Translations under genes and position numbers: made by a program
In this document: in pieces, positions 24,564 to 33,651 of the stretch
How positions within the stretch are numbered: position 1 is the first letter of the stretch
How the letters are laid out: every line of letters begins with the position of its first letter
Assembly: GCA_951828385.1 (NCBI GenBank)
Contig: OX639973.1
Coordinates: 1 to 64,000 of the forward strand
Length of the DNA stretch: 64,000 nucleotides
Direction: 5' to 3'
Source of the DNA: an uncultured Poribacteria bacterium
GTDB lineage: Bacteria > Poribacteria > WGA-4E > WGA-3G
The notes under the pieces: model-generated
Database searches by the model: none
Seen by the model: only the letters and a program-made list of their open reading frames with translations
Told to the model about the DNA's origin: nothing

Positions 24564-25291
24564 AAACACCTTATACCCGTGAAAAACTCGTTCAAGATTT
24601 TACCCATCTCGGCATCGAAAAAGGGGACACCCTTTTTATCCATTCATCTTTCAAAAGTCTGGGACCCGTTGAGGAGGGGGCAGGCACGGTCATCGCTGCA
24701 TTAGAAGAAACCGTCGGACAAGATGGGCTGATTCTGATGCCGACATTCAACCTCCGACCAAGTCGCGAAGAACGCGTAACATCGTGGGATGTTGCAACAA
24801 CGCCTTCAACAGTCGGATGGCTAACAGAGTTCTTTCGCCAGATGCCCGGCACCTATCGTTCCGACCACTATTCCCACCCCGTTGCTGCACGCGGGAAAAA
24901 CGCAGAAGCGTTTGTGGCAGATCATCGCCGACGCGAGGGGTATCAATCGCCATGGGACCTCCATCCGTGGGGCAAGACCTACGGCACACACTCACCGATG
25001 TTCCGCGCCTATAAATCGGATGCTAAACTGCTGATGATCGGTGTCGATTACAACACCTCAACCTATATCCATCTCGTTGAGGTTATCTATTGGAACAAAC
25101 GCCTCACGGACAACTCACAAGCAGAATACATCGGGCTGAACCGTCCAAAACTCGGCGCGTTCTGGGACGCACTCGGTCAGTTGAGACAAGGCAAGGTAGG
25201 AGATTCAAACTGCCGGTTATTCCACATCAAAAGCTACGTGAACACGCTCTTGGCAGAAGTAGAGCGGAATCCTGAACCTTATGTCGGATGA
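24560..25291 (+). CDS. AAC(3)-family acetyltransferase
   Basis: 243 aa matching the aminoglycoside N3-acetyltransferase family: LGIEKGDTLFIHSSFKSLGP, GLILMPTFNLRPS, FRQMPGTYRSDHYSHPVAARGKNAEAF and LLMIGVDYNTSTYIHLVE. Many chromosomal members act on other amines or have unknown substrates, so resistance should not be assumed. It overlaps the preceding 2H-phosphoesterase gene by 4 bases. Confidence 0.88.
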   Translation: MKTPYTREKLVQDFTHLGIEKGDTLFIHSSFKSLGPVEEGAGTVIAALEETVGQDGLILMPTFNLRPSREERVTSWDVATTPSTVGWLTEFFRQMPGTYRSDHYSHPVAARGKNAEAFVADHRRREGYQSPWDLHPWGKTYGTHSPMFRAYKSDAKLLMIGVDYNTSTYIHLVEVIYWNKRLTDNSQAEYIGLNRPKLGAFWDALGQLRQGKVGDSNCRLFHIKSYVNTLLAEVERNPEPYVG

Positions 25292-25332
25292 GCAGTTTAT
25301 AGACTTCTGTTGGTAGGCGCGGCTCGCAGCCA

Positions 25333-26325
25333 TTACTCAGTCGCAAGATCCGATCCATCCGTTCGCTGCAGATAGAGATGTGTTGTCAGAATTGACCAGA
25401 CGGGTGTCAAAGCCGCATGTATAAACGTATTTAACACAACGATTACACCGATTGCCCAAAAACTGGGGAAACCGTCTAAGGTTGCGCTTACGGTACCAAA
25501 AGCTAACTCTGTACCATTCAATTCAAACTGTATATCAATCCCGTAAAAAATTGTAAAGAATTGTTCAGACAGCAACGCCTCTCGGATTGGCACGAATTCG
25601 GGGTTTGCCGTAGAGAGTAGTAAAAACGTTATCGCGAATATCAATCCGATAAGCACGCCTGATGCCCATAAAAGAAAAAAGTACCTCCGAAAAAACCACC
25701 ACCATTTGCCTCGAACCAATTCACTACTTCTGCGAAACGCCGCACTCGCCGATAAACCTTCAATAATGATGCCTTGGTAGCAAAGACTCCATCTCACTGC
25801 AAAGTAGACGATTATACAAACAAGTATCAAAACAAATACGACTGCTACCCCTGGAGACGACATAACCGCCAGAAGTCCAAGAAGCAAAGGAACTAACACG
25901 ATAGCACCTCGAACCAGCAATAAGAGGAATGCCATCAAAATAGAACGGATTCTGCGGAACGTCTGATCCCAGACACTTCGCGAGGTGACATTCGTCCCAC
26001 GATGGATTTGAAATACCGCAAATACGAGTGGAAACATCACAAAACACAGAAATATATAAATAAAGGTGGAAAACGTGGTAGTAATTTTCAAACCTGTACC
26101 TGTTTGAAAGTACCGGGTTACAGAAAACCCGCTTGATGTACTAACAGTCCATAAAGTATTTGTGACGTTGTGGAAAACGCTGTAAAGCATCGCGACATCA
26201 AAGAGGAAGCTGAGAAAGATAATCGGCAGCATGATGCGCCAAAACAACCAGAAGTTGTCGCGATAAAACTGGTATATGGTTGAAATGAGTTGTGCCTGTT
26301 GCGTCTGTCCCTCAGTAGTGTTCAT
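25333..26325 (-). CDS. Multi-pass membrane protein, paralogue of 33652
   Basis: 330 aa with about six hydrophobic segments. The N-terminus YQFYRDNFWLFWRIMLPIIFLS closely resembles YQEHWGLLWRIMLPIAIIA of the gene at 33652. The ends also agree (TPVWSILTTHLYLQRTDGSD against VPIWAILTTHLYFERLDATK). No enzyme motif is seen. It is the last gene of a minus-strand run with 26350 and the RDD gene. A function in membrane or envelope stress with the MoxR cluster is inferred from position only. Confidence 0.75.
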   Translation of the reverse strand: MNTTEGQTQQAQLISTIYQFYRDNFWLFWRIMLPIIFLSFLFDVAMLYSVFHNVTNTLWTVSTSSGFSVTRYFQTGTGLKITTTFSTFIYIFLCFVMFPLVFAVFQIHRGTNVTSRSVWDQTFRRIRSILMAFLLLLVRGAIVLVPLLLGLLAVMSSPGVAVVFVLILVCIIVYFAVRWSLCYQGIIIEGLSASAAFRRSSELVRGKWWWFFRRYFFLLWASGVLIGLIFAITFLLLSTANPEFVPIREALLSEQFFTIFYGIDIQFELNGTELAFGTVSATLDGFPSFWAIGVIVVLNTFIHAALTPVWSILTTHLYLQRTDGSDLATE

Positions 26326-26349
26326 GTTTTTACTACCTCCACTATGTTT

Positions 26350-27321
26350 TTACGCGCCTCGGCGGGTTGCCATCACTTCGATATCGAACCCCTCTCTCCG
26401 AATACGCTGATCGAAATACAAGAGCGTGCAACCGATCACCCAGATCGGCATCGTAAACGTATCAATACCTAAGTTGATAAGGTACATCAGCGCGTAAGAG
26501 AGACGGAACTCACTCGTTGTAGGAAGCCCCCAGGTGCCCCCGAGTACCATCCACTGTACATTTTCTGAAAAATTACCGATATCCGTAAGTCCTGTGAAGG
26601 TCAGTGGAAATGCGAAAGTAGCACGGAGTATAACCCCAATAACAAAAGAAAGCAGGAAAATCGCGAGCACTATGCCAATAATCCGCCATCGCGTGCCCTT
26701 GACTAACGCCCCGCAGCGTTTCAGTCCATTCCACACGGATGCTGCTTCCATATAGGTAGTTAAAATGTAAAAACACCAATAACCTACAAAGAGAATCGTG
26801 ATACAAGCCGCTGTCAAGAAGTAACTAAGACCGATAGCAGTAAACCAGAGATTGTTCTCTATAGGGCTCCCCAGAAATACTCTCACTAAAAGGGCAAAGA
26901 TTATTAGCAGGCAAACCAAAAGGAGTCCGCCAACTAATCCTAAAATAAGCGAACCGAAGAAACACCGCCGAAATTGTCGTACCGCTTGCCTAAGCACAGT
27001 TCCTATCCGAATAGGTTTTCCGAGATAGGCTTCCGCAACAGCAAAAATAAATGTACTTATCACGATAACAGAGATGCCAAAGATTGTAATAATAGCTGGC
27101 ACCCAGATGATTATCTTCGCGCCTCGTCCTAACGAATCGTCAAAGAAAAGGATTGAAACTCCTACAAGCATCACTATGAAATAACCAGAGGCGATCCCAA
27201 GAAATGACCGGAAATGTGCACGATAGAGGCTAAACGTCGTATCCAGAAGATCCGTAAAACCCATCGCATGCAGTTTTCGGAGTCCATCATTCGCTTGCGA
27301 TGGATCTGTCGGTTCTACCAT
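26350..27321 (-). CDS. Multi-pass membrane protein, paralogue of 34810
   Basis: 323 aa. MGFTDLLDTTFSLYRAHFRSFLGIASGYF and the ending LLYFDQRIRREGFDIEVMA match MSFVDILDGMFLLYRNHFRLFLGM and LLYFDLRIRKEAFDIEMQV of 34810. About six to seven membrane helices; similar to large membrane proteins found with RDD/SpoIIM/MoxR genes. It is separated by 24 bases from 25333 and by 19 from the RDD gene. Confidence 0.75.
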   Translation of the reverse strand: MVEPTDPSQANDGLRKLHAMGFTDLLDTTFSLYRAHFRSFLGIASGYFIVMLVGVSILFFDDSLGRGAKIIIWVPAIITIFGISVIVISTFIFAVAEAYLGKPIRIGTVLRQAVRQFRRCFFGSLILGLVGGLLLVCLLIIFALLVRVFLGSPIENNLWFTAIGLSYFLTAACITILFVGYWCFYILTTYMEAASVWNGLKRCGALVKGTRWRIIGIVLAIFLLSFVIGVILRATFAFPLTFTGLTDIGNFSENVQWMVLGGTWGLPTTSEFRLSYALMYLINLGIDTFTMPIWVIGCTLLYFDQRIRREGFDIEVMATRRGA

Positions 27322-27340
27322 GACAATCTCCTTAACTCTT

Positions 27341-28108
27341 TCAGGTCGTTTGCGGTGTCTTAAGCGCGTAGACTTCTTCTAAAAACTTCTCATAACTCAC
27401 CGAACCGCTGCCCCCCATCTTTTCGATGATAGGATTGGCGATCGTCCGTGCCAACTCTGAACGACGAAGTTTCGGGAGCGTGCCGCGTCTGGCAAGATAC
27501 TCACGGATCGTACTTAACTCGTGCTCTGTGACCAACTCAGGTCGGATCCAAGCCGCATAGTCAAATACTTGCGGTGAAATGTTGAGAGCAGATGTCCTTG
27601 CTTTTGAGTTCACACCTGTAAGTTTCAAATCCGTACGCGCCGTTTTAACGACGAGTGTCCCCGCAGCCAAGTCACCCAATCGTTTCCAGTTGCTGTTTAG
27701 GAGCATCGCCAGCAGACCTGTCCCATAAAAGAAAGGAAGGAAATCAACCACACGCACCAGATTACGGATCGCTGAATCCGCGAAACCGATCGGATAGCCG
27801 CCATCTTTGATGACACGTAAACCGAGTGCCCGCTTTCCCGGCGATTGACCATTCGTCGTAACCTCAAACACCATATAATATCCCCAAAAGAGCGCGAAAA
27901 CGAGGATACTTCCCAGGGCACCGAGCCAGTTACCGAGCGTCTCACCGAGTTCCATTATGAAATTTCGGTTGACGTAAAATCCGATAAAGGCGATGAGCAA
28001 GAGCAGTCCGGTATCAATCAGTGCCGCATAGAAACGCGACCCGATACCCGCCTTTTGAAAACTAATGTCAATCTGTTCCGGTGTTTCTATTGATAATTGT
28101 TCGTTCAT
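27341..28108 (-). CDS. RDD-family membrane protein
   Basis: 255 aa. The RDD pattern is clear: AGIGSRFYAALIDTGLLLLIAF (Arg-Asp), NGQSPGKRALGLRVI, PIGFADSAIRNLVRVVDFLPF (second Asp) and KRLGDLAAGTLVV. Residues about 170-255 form a soluble tail unusual for RDD proteins. RDD proteins are often found with SpoIIM, DUF58 and MoxR genes and are thought to act in transport or membrane stress. It is divergent from spoIIM across MITE copy B. Confidence 0.9.
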   Translation of the reverse strand: MNEQLSIETPEQIDISFQKAGIGSRFYAALIDTGLLLLIAFIGFYVNRNFIMELGETLGNWLGALGSILVFALFWGYYMVFEVTTNGQSPGKRALGLRVIKDGGYPIGFADSAIRNLVRVVDFLPFFYGTGLLAMLLNSNWKRLGDLAAGTLVVKTARTDLKLTGVNSKARTSALNISPQVFDYAAWIRPELVTEHELSTIREYLARRGTLPKLRRSELARTIANPIIEKMGGSGSVSYEKFLEEVYALKTPQTT

Positions 28109-28132
28109 TTTGGAAAGCAGCGCTCCTTTTCA

Positions 28133-28373
28133 AACTCTGGTGAAGCCTATAAATAGGTGAACATCTTCGTAGCATAAACTTCCAGTTTGTGTCTTCGTAG
28201 CATAAACTTCCAGTTTGTGTCTTCGTAGCATAAACCTCCAGTTTGTGTCTTCGTAGCATAAACTTCCAGTTTGTGTCTTCGTAGCATAAACCTCCAGTTT
28301 GTGTCTTCGTAGCATAAACCTCCAGTTTGTGTTTCCAGTGTGAATGTCCAATTGATTCTAAGATCTACCATAA
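28133..28373. mobile_element. MITE-like repeat, copy B, with an internal 28-bp array
   Basis: The outer parts match copy A at 1331-1460. Inside, the hairpin segment has expanded to six tandem 28-bp units (28165-28332) of the form CTTCGTAGCATAAACYTCCAGTTTGTGT. They vary only at one C/T position. Because 28 is not a multiple of 3, all frames show repetitive pseudo-ORFs; it is non-coding. It occupies the promoter region between the divergent RDD and spoIIM genes. Confidence 0.7.
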
Positions 28374-28446
28374 AAAGGCTTGATTTTCGAGATAAAATAG
28401 GGTTTAATTACGTAACTGAAAACCGAAAACTTCTATAAATTGAAAC

Positions 28447-29400
28447 ATGACAATCACAGAATTCATTACAAAAAAACAGGAAACTTGGAACGAACTCGAA
28501 GCATTGCTGAACCGTCCACGAGATGCGGATGCGACACAACTCAACCGACTCGGTTATCTATATCGGCGTGTCACGTCCGATTTAGCGGTAGCACGCCGCG
28601 ATTTCCCACAGGACCGGTGTGTCCCATATCTCAACGAACTTGCATCACGCGCACACGCCACGGTTTACCAGACTTCTCCGTTCAAGCGAGGCAATCTCCG
28701 ACAGTTCCTTCACTTCGGCTTCCCGACCCTGTTTCGCGAAAATCTCAGCTTCATCGGCGCAGCGTTTCTGATGTTCATTGTCGCATTTGCAGCGGCATAT
28801 TGGATCGGTCTGACGACTCCCGAATTTGCGGAGAAACTCATACCCGAACGCTATGTCTCCCACATCAAGAAATTAGAAGATGACGCGTGGAACGACACAT
28901 CACCCGAATGGCGAAACCTATTCGCTTCCTTTGTGATGACGAACAACATCCGCGTCGCTTTTTATGCCTTCGCCTGGGGCATTATGTTTATGGTCGGCAC
29001 CGCCTATATTTTAGTCCTCAACGGTATCCATATCGGCGCGGTTGCCGGGTTGTGCCATGCCAACGGCGTTTCGCTGGCACTCTGGTCCTTTGTCTCGCCG
29101 CACGGCTATATTGAACTGACAACAATCTTTATTGCAGGGGGTGCCGGATTAAAGTTAGGCTATTCGCTTATCTCACCGTCGCTGTATACGCGTAAACGTG
29201 CTTTGACAGACGCTGCCAAAATCGCTGTCCAACTGCTCGGTGGATGCGTGGCATTGCTCATCGTTGCAGGAACAATTGAAGGCTTCGTCTCACCCTCCGA
29301 GCTGCCAAATGCTGTCAAAATCGGGTTCGGTGCCGTGACAGGTATTTTGCTGTTTACCTACCTCTTCGCAATGAAAGCACCTAACACGACTGACAACTGA
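28447..29400 (+). CDS. SpoIIM-family membrane protein
   Basis: 317 aa. TITEFITKKQETWNELEALL and LYRRVTSDLAVARRDFPQD form the characteristic soluble N-terminus. Four or five helices follow: FIGAAFLMFIVAFAAAYWI, NNIRVAFYAFAWGIMFMVGT, and AIIGAV-like LHIGAVAGLC with SPHGYIELTTIFIAGGAGL. In non-sporulating bacteria SpoIIM/DUF95 proteins accompany RDD and MoxR genes. It is read opposite to the neighbouring cluster. Confidence 0.9.
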   Translation: MTITEFITKKQETWNELEALLNRPRDADATQLNRLGYLYRRVTSDLAVARRDFPQDRCVPYLNELASRAHATVYQTSPFKRGNLRQFLHFGFPTLFRENLSFIGAAFLMFIVAFAAAYWIGLTTPEFAEKLIPERYVSHIKKLEDDAWNDTSPEWRNLFASFVMTNNIRVAFYAFAWGIMFMVGTAYILVLNGIHIGAVAGLCHANGVSLALWSFVSPHGYIELTTIFIAGGAGLKLGYSLISPSLYTRKRALTDAAKIAVQLLGGCVALLIVAGTIEGFVSPSELPNAVKIGFGAVTGILLFTYLFAMKAPNTTDN

Positions 29401-29417
29401 CGACTGATAACCAACCC

Positions 29418-30773
29418 CTAAATTCTCGACTTCGCCTTAAGCTCTAAATACTTATTCACCACCGCGATCGTCAACTGGTGTGCTGGCACATCAATCGTGA
29501 TAACACCCTGACGGCGCAGGATTTCTAACGTCGCCTGCTTCTCCTGCAATAACCGCTCGGCAATCGCTTTCTGATAGACCGATTTGGAATCTTTGGTCTT
29601 CTGATCCGCCAATTCAACGATACCCGAATCTGTCAAGGTCACGCAGGCAACGAGATGGTGCTTGGAAAGCTGCGAAACATAGGCAGCGATCCCTTCAGCA
29701 GAATCACTGTCTAAGATGTCCGTAAAAAGGATAATCAGGGCGCGCCTGCGCTGTTTGAAAGCGAGATATTTGAACGCTTCCGCAAAGTCCGGCTCAACCG
29801 GGTGAACGGGGAGCGCATAGATGGTCTCTAACATCGTCAGAAACTGCTTTTTGCCCGGCTTCGGCGCGAGATATTGGTGAACCCTATCCGCAAAAGCGAT
29901 CAATCCGACTTTATCACCCTTCAGCATTGACACATAAGCCGTCATCAGCGTTGTATTAATAGCGTAATCCAATTTAAGCATCGCCTTTTGTGTCGCCGAT
30001 GCTGCAGCAGGCAGTGTAGACGTTTCTAAAAGAATCGGTGATGCCATGAGCCGACCCGTATCCAACATAATCACGACATCTTGGCTCCGTTCGGTCTCAA
30101 ATTCGCGGACAATCGGTTTCCGTTGACGCGCAGTCGCGTTCCAATCAATACGGCGGAAATCGTCGTCTGGTGAGTATTCACGCAGCCGTTCCATCTCTGT
30201 ACCTTCCCCGAATTGACGGGACGTTTTAAGCCCGATTTGGTGAAGCATACCGCGCTTTACTAAGAGTTCATACTGCCGCACCGCCTGTAGATTCGGATAA
30301 ACCTTTATCTCCGCCGATGCCGGAATCCGTCGGCGACGCACAATCAACCCCAAAACACCCCAACACTGCAGATGAATATCCACGAACTGGTAAATCCCTC
30401 GCCGTAGCGGTGTCAGACGATACGCTATATCTGTAGCGTGCATCGGCGACACACGGCAATCGTGGTGTACCGTCTCATACAAAAATTCGTCGGGAAAATC
30501 GTCTTTGATACGGAGCCTGAGCTGATGCTGAGAGCGGTTGGTAACCTTCAGCGTCACGATATTCTCCACACCTAACGAGAACTTGGAATTCATCTCACGA
30601 CTGATCTCAACCTTTCCGAACAACGGATTGGTAACGTAATCTATCGCACCGACGACAAACAACACCACCAGATAGGCACCACCGACGAACAGCAGATTCG
30701 GTGAGACGTTGTAAAGCACAATCGGGATCGCTACTGGAAGTAGGAAGATGAGGAGACGGTTGCTAAAATGCAT
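29418..30773 (-). CDS. DUF58 (vWA-like) protein of the MoxR cluster
   Basis: 451 aa. Two N-terminal membrane helices are followed by a beta-rich part. The DUF58 signature is at REYSPDDDFRRIDWNATARQ, and a vWA-like domain starts at VVIMLDTGRLM, where the MIDAS DxSxS is degenerate (DTGRL). DUF58 proteins work with MoxR AAA+ ATPases as chaperone-like partners. It begins 8 bases after the moxR stop codon. Confidence 0.93.
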   Translation of the reverse strand: MHFSNRLLIFLLPVAIPIVLYNVSPNLLFVGGAYLVVLFVVGAIDYVTNPLFGKVEISREMNSKFSLGVENIVTLKVTNRSQHQLRLRIKDDFPDEFLYETVHHDCRVSPMHATDIAYRLTPLRRGIYQFVDIHLQCWGVLGLIVRRRRIPASAEIKVYPNLQAVRQYELLVKRGMLHQIGLKTSRQFGEGTEMERLREYSPDDDFRRIDWNATARQRKPIVREFETERSQDVVIMLDTGRLMASPILLETSTLPAAASATQKAMLKLDYAINTTLMTAYVSMLKGDKVGLIAFADRVHQYLAPKPGKKQFLTMLETIYALPVHPVEPDFAEAFKYLAFKQRRRALIILFTDILDSDSAEGIAAYVSQLSKHHLVACVTLTDSGIVELADQKTKDSKSVYQKAIAERLLQEKQATLEILRRQGVITIDVPAHQLTIAVVNKYLELKAKSRI

Positions 30774-30781
30774 CTTTGTAC

Positions 30782-31735
30782 CTAACGCGGAATTTCTGCC
30801 TCTGCAAGCAGCCGATCAATTACATCGTCTGGCGTTAACCCCTCAATTTCGGCATCAGGTTTCAGCAAAATGCGATGCCGATAAACATGCGGTGCCAGAG
30901 ACTTAACATCGTCAGGCAGGATATAGTCTCGTCCTTGAAGCGCAGCGTAGGTTTTGCTCGCCAATAAGAGGGCGATCGAAGCGCGCGGACTCCCACCCAA
31001 AACCAACTCATCGGAATTACGCGATGCTGTTGCCAAACCGACGATGTAATTGAAGATCGAATCCTCTACGGTCACCGCTTGAATTTCTTTCTGACACTCC
31101 TGAAGTGACGGGCTATCAATCACACTTTCGACCCCTACCGCTTCCAAGCGAGTCGCGTCGAACCCTTGGTGATAGTTCATCAGAATCTGTGTCTCGACCT
31201 CGGCAACTGGGTAATCAACGCGTAATTTGAACAGGAACCGGTCAAGTTGTGCTTCAGGGAGCGGGTAGGTCCCCTCATATTCAATAGGGTTTTGCGTCGC
31301 CAATACCATGAAGGGTGGTGATAACACATGACGCACACCATCAATGCTCACTTGCCGCTCCTCCATACATTCTAACAGCGCAGATTGCGTCTTCGCAGGC
31401 GCGCGGTTGATCTCATCCGCGAGCAGCACATTCGTGAAAACGGGACCGCGCTTTAGGTTAAATTGGTTCGTCGTCAAATCATAGACGCTGGTACCGACAA
31501 TATCTGACGGCATCAGGTCTGGCGTAAATTGGACACGACTGAATTCCCCGGATACTATCATCGCTAATGTCTTGGCGATCAGTGTTTTTGCGGTCCCGGG
31601 AACACCTTCTAACAATACATGTCCGCCTGAAAACAGGCTGACCACTACAAGCTCAAAGAGTTCTGTCTGTCCGACAATAACTTTTTGTGCCTCTTGTTTC
31701 ATCTTCTCAAAAACAGTTTGAACGAGATTAGTCAT
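30782..31735 (-). CDS. MoxR-family AAA+ ATPase
   Basis: 317 aa, standard length. Walker A is [16 protein letters not shown] (about 41-56) and Walker B is [21 protein letters not shown]. Sensor 1 is [24 protein letters not shown], and a lid domain with [15 protein letters not shown] follows. MoxR ATPases act as chaperones in assembly or activation of envelope and metalloprotein complexes with DUF58/vWA partners. The gene is in the middle of the DUF4129-DUF4350-moxR-DUF58 order. Confidence 0.96.
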   Translation of the reverse strand: MTNLVQTVFEKMKQEAQKVIVGQTELFELVVVSLFSGGHVLLEGVPGTAKTLIAKTLAMIVSGEFSRVQFTPDLMPSDIVGTSVYDLTTNQFNLKRGPVFTNVLLADEINRAPAKTQSALLECMEERQVSIDGVRHVLSPPFMVLATQNPIEYEGTYPLPEAQLDRFLFKLRVDYPVAEVETQILMNYHQGFDATRLEAVGVESVIDSPSLQECQKEIQAVTVEDSIFNYIVGLATASRNSDELVLGGSPRASIALLLASKTYAALQGRDYILPDDVKSLAPHVYRHRILLKPDAEIEGLTPDDVIDRLLAEAEIPR

Positions 31736-31854
31736 ATATTAAAGCGCCTTTCAACGACAGGAAGTTGCAAGTCCCCTTGATAAGGGGGATTTAGGGGTTT
31801 CTTTCATCAGAGGAAATCGCTGACAACGGAATGCCGACCGCTGATGGCTTTAAT

Positions 31855-32991
31855 TCAGAAACTTCGACCGACACTCAATTTTGTCCTCCCGATCTTCGCG
31901 GTTTCACAGTAAGTCTCAACGCGCCGCGCAATGTCAAGCAGCCGTGCCTCCGATATATTCATAGACGCATCCAAGTCCACCATCAGATGTCTGAGTTCAC
32001 CGTCTTCATCAACACCACCGCGCAGTGCCAATTCCTCCAAAAAGGTCGCTGTCTCCAAATTCGGATTGACACGCCAACGGGCACCAAGGTCAGCCTTGAA
32101 CCGCTCACGAATGTGTCTTAAAACCGCTGTACGCGTATTGCCTTTCTGATATAGCGCCGTCATCGCGTGGACGTATTCGGCACTCAAGCGTCTATTTTTT
32201 TCCTCGGCATCCAAAGGCTTGCCGAACCGCCGACCGCGCAGCACCAAAAACAAGAAAAACGTCAGGCAGATATAGATAGCACCCAAACCGCCGGGTGTTC
32301 TAAACACGAACGCAACAAACGCATTCGGCGGCTTTGTTTCAAGCGTATAGTATCTTCTGTCAGCGAGACCGATTCGCGCATTGCGGGGGAGCGTTGACAT
32401 CAAATTGTAGAGGAACGCAGCGTTACCATCATGCCGCAGCCCGCTTCTGGTAAACAGATAATCGGACGCAATAAAATAGGCGCGTCCTACTCCGGGGCTC
32501 AGCGTTACAATCGTCGCATCGTCCTCTCTGCCGTAAAGCACAACGACTTCACGTCCTATAGCCTCAATAACAAAGTCTGTACCCGTACGAACTTCGTCTA
32601 CCGGATGCTCTGGAAACAGGGGTGCTTCTATAATGCGTTCTGAGTATTCCAACCGAGCTGTTAATTCTTGTAGTTCTAAACCGTAAGCCGAAAAAAGACC
32701 GTCCAATACTTTATTGTTCCCAGCCACGATTAAGGTGCCTCCAGTGTTGACGAAACCTTGGATGTCCCGAACCTCTTTTTCTGTAGGGGCTTTATCAAGG
32801 GCTTGCAGGAATAGTACCTCGCACCTATCCAGACGCGCCGGATACGCCGCCGATATTTCAGCGACACGGAACTTTAACTTGTTCAAAATTTGGTGAAGCA
32901 CCGGGCCATATCCCGGTGAATCACACGAATTCAGGAAACAAGCAAACGCAAGTAAAATAACACTGAGTATTGATGTTCGGACAATTCGCAT
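31855..32991 (-). CDS. DUF4350-domain lipoprotein/membrane protein
   Basis: About 378 aa from the ATG at 32991 (GAAGGCG upstream). A frame running to 33036 would overlap the previous gene. The start MRIVRTSILSVILLAFACFLNSC looks like a lipoprotein signal with Cys23. DUF4350 follows: VLFLQALDKAPTEKEVRDIQGFVNTGGTLIVAG, then VGRAYFIASDYLFTRSG. A single membrane helix near residue 235 (GLGAIYICLTFFLFLVLRG) precedes a cytosolic helical tail. This protein type is a regular member of MoxR/DUF58 clusters. Confidence 0.85.
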   Translation of the reverse strand: MRIVRTSILSVILLAFACFLNSCDSPGYGPVLHQILNKLKFRVAEISAAYPARLDRCEVLFLQALDKAPTEKEVRDIQGFVNTGGTLIVAGNNKVLDGLFSAYGLELQELTARLEYSERIIEAPLFPEHPVDEVRTGTDFVIEAIGREVVVLYGREDDATIVTLSPGVGRAYFIASDYLFTRSGLRHDGNAAFLYNLMSTLPRNARIGLADRRYYTLETKPPNAFVAFVFRTPGGLGAIYICLTFFLFLVLRGRRFGKPLDAEEKNRRLSAEYVHAMTALYQKGNTRTAVLRHIRERFKADLGARWRVNPNLETATFLEELALRGGVDEDGELRHLMVDLDASMNISEARLLDIARRVETYCETAKIGRTKLSVGRSF

Positions 32992-33022
32992 TTTCGCCTT
33001 CGGTTGCGAGCGGGTGATAAAT

Positions 33023-33649
33023 TTAGTGCCTTGCATAAACGTTTTGTAGCAGATCTCGGTAACTCGTCACAGTCTCCGCATCACACGGCTTGTGTCCGTA
33101 CCACACTTCATCAAAAACGGTAATCGCAGGACCGAGCGCAGTGTGGAGGTCAATATCCACTTGCGCTTGGTGGAGGTACTCACGATTCGTCAGACTCTTA
33201 TCGTACGGCAGTACCCCGCGTTCTTGGAGATGCAAAATCGCGGAGAGATAGAGAAAACGGAGTGCCCCGCGAAAGTCGTTTGCAGCCTCTGCTGTCTCTG
33301 CGCGTGCGAGTGCTGCCCTTTCTGTCTCCACTTGTTCTAACGCGGCTTCTGTAACATCATCGTGTGCTTCGCTAATCAAATTCATCCGGATTTGTCGAAT
33401 AAAAAAGATAATGACTACCCCCAACGCGATGGCACCCAGCGGAAACAACACATATCTCAGGTCAGCATCCCATTTCCGAGGATTAAGGATCTTCTCCAAC
33501 TCGTCTCGGTATTTCTCGTAAGAAACCTCTGTTCTCGAACGGCGTGTCTCCAATTCTTCGCGAAGTGTCTGCTCCTCTGCTGCTAATGCCAAGTGGACAG
33601 GAAGACTCATAAGACACACTATCATACAAATACCGATGCTTTTTTTCAC
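33023..33649 (-). CDS. DUF4129-domain membrane protein
   Basis: 208 aa with a signal peptide (MKKSIGICMIVCLMSLPVHLALA). A periplasmic helical stretch is followed by one membrane helix (LFPLGAIALGVVIIFFI). The DUF4129 tail comes last (FRGALRFLYLSAILHLQERG, TNREYLHQ, FDEVWYGHKPC). It is 2 bases after the stop of the membrane-protein gene at 33652 and shares an operon with the MoxR genes. Confidence 0.87.
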   Translation of the reverse strand: MKKSIGICMIVCLMSLPVHLALAAEEQTLREELETRRSRTEVSYEKYRDELEKILNPRKWDADLRYVLFPLGAIALGVVIIFFIRQIRMNLISEAHDDVTEAALEQVETERAALARAETAEAANDFRGALRFLYLSAILHLQERGVLPYDKSLTNREYLHQAQVDIDLHTALGPAITVFDEVWYGHKPCDAETVTSYRDLLQNVYARH

Positions 33650-33651
33650 AG

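Noticed and set aside
28165-28332. CRISPR-like array of 28-bp units
   Set aside because: Units are directly adjacent with no spacers and no cas genes, and each contains its own hairpin, so it is a tandem repeat.
28068-28371. Three repetitive small ORFs across the tandem array
   Set aside because: All frames are open only because the unit is 28 bp; composition is that of the repeat and there is no ribosome-binding site.
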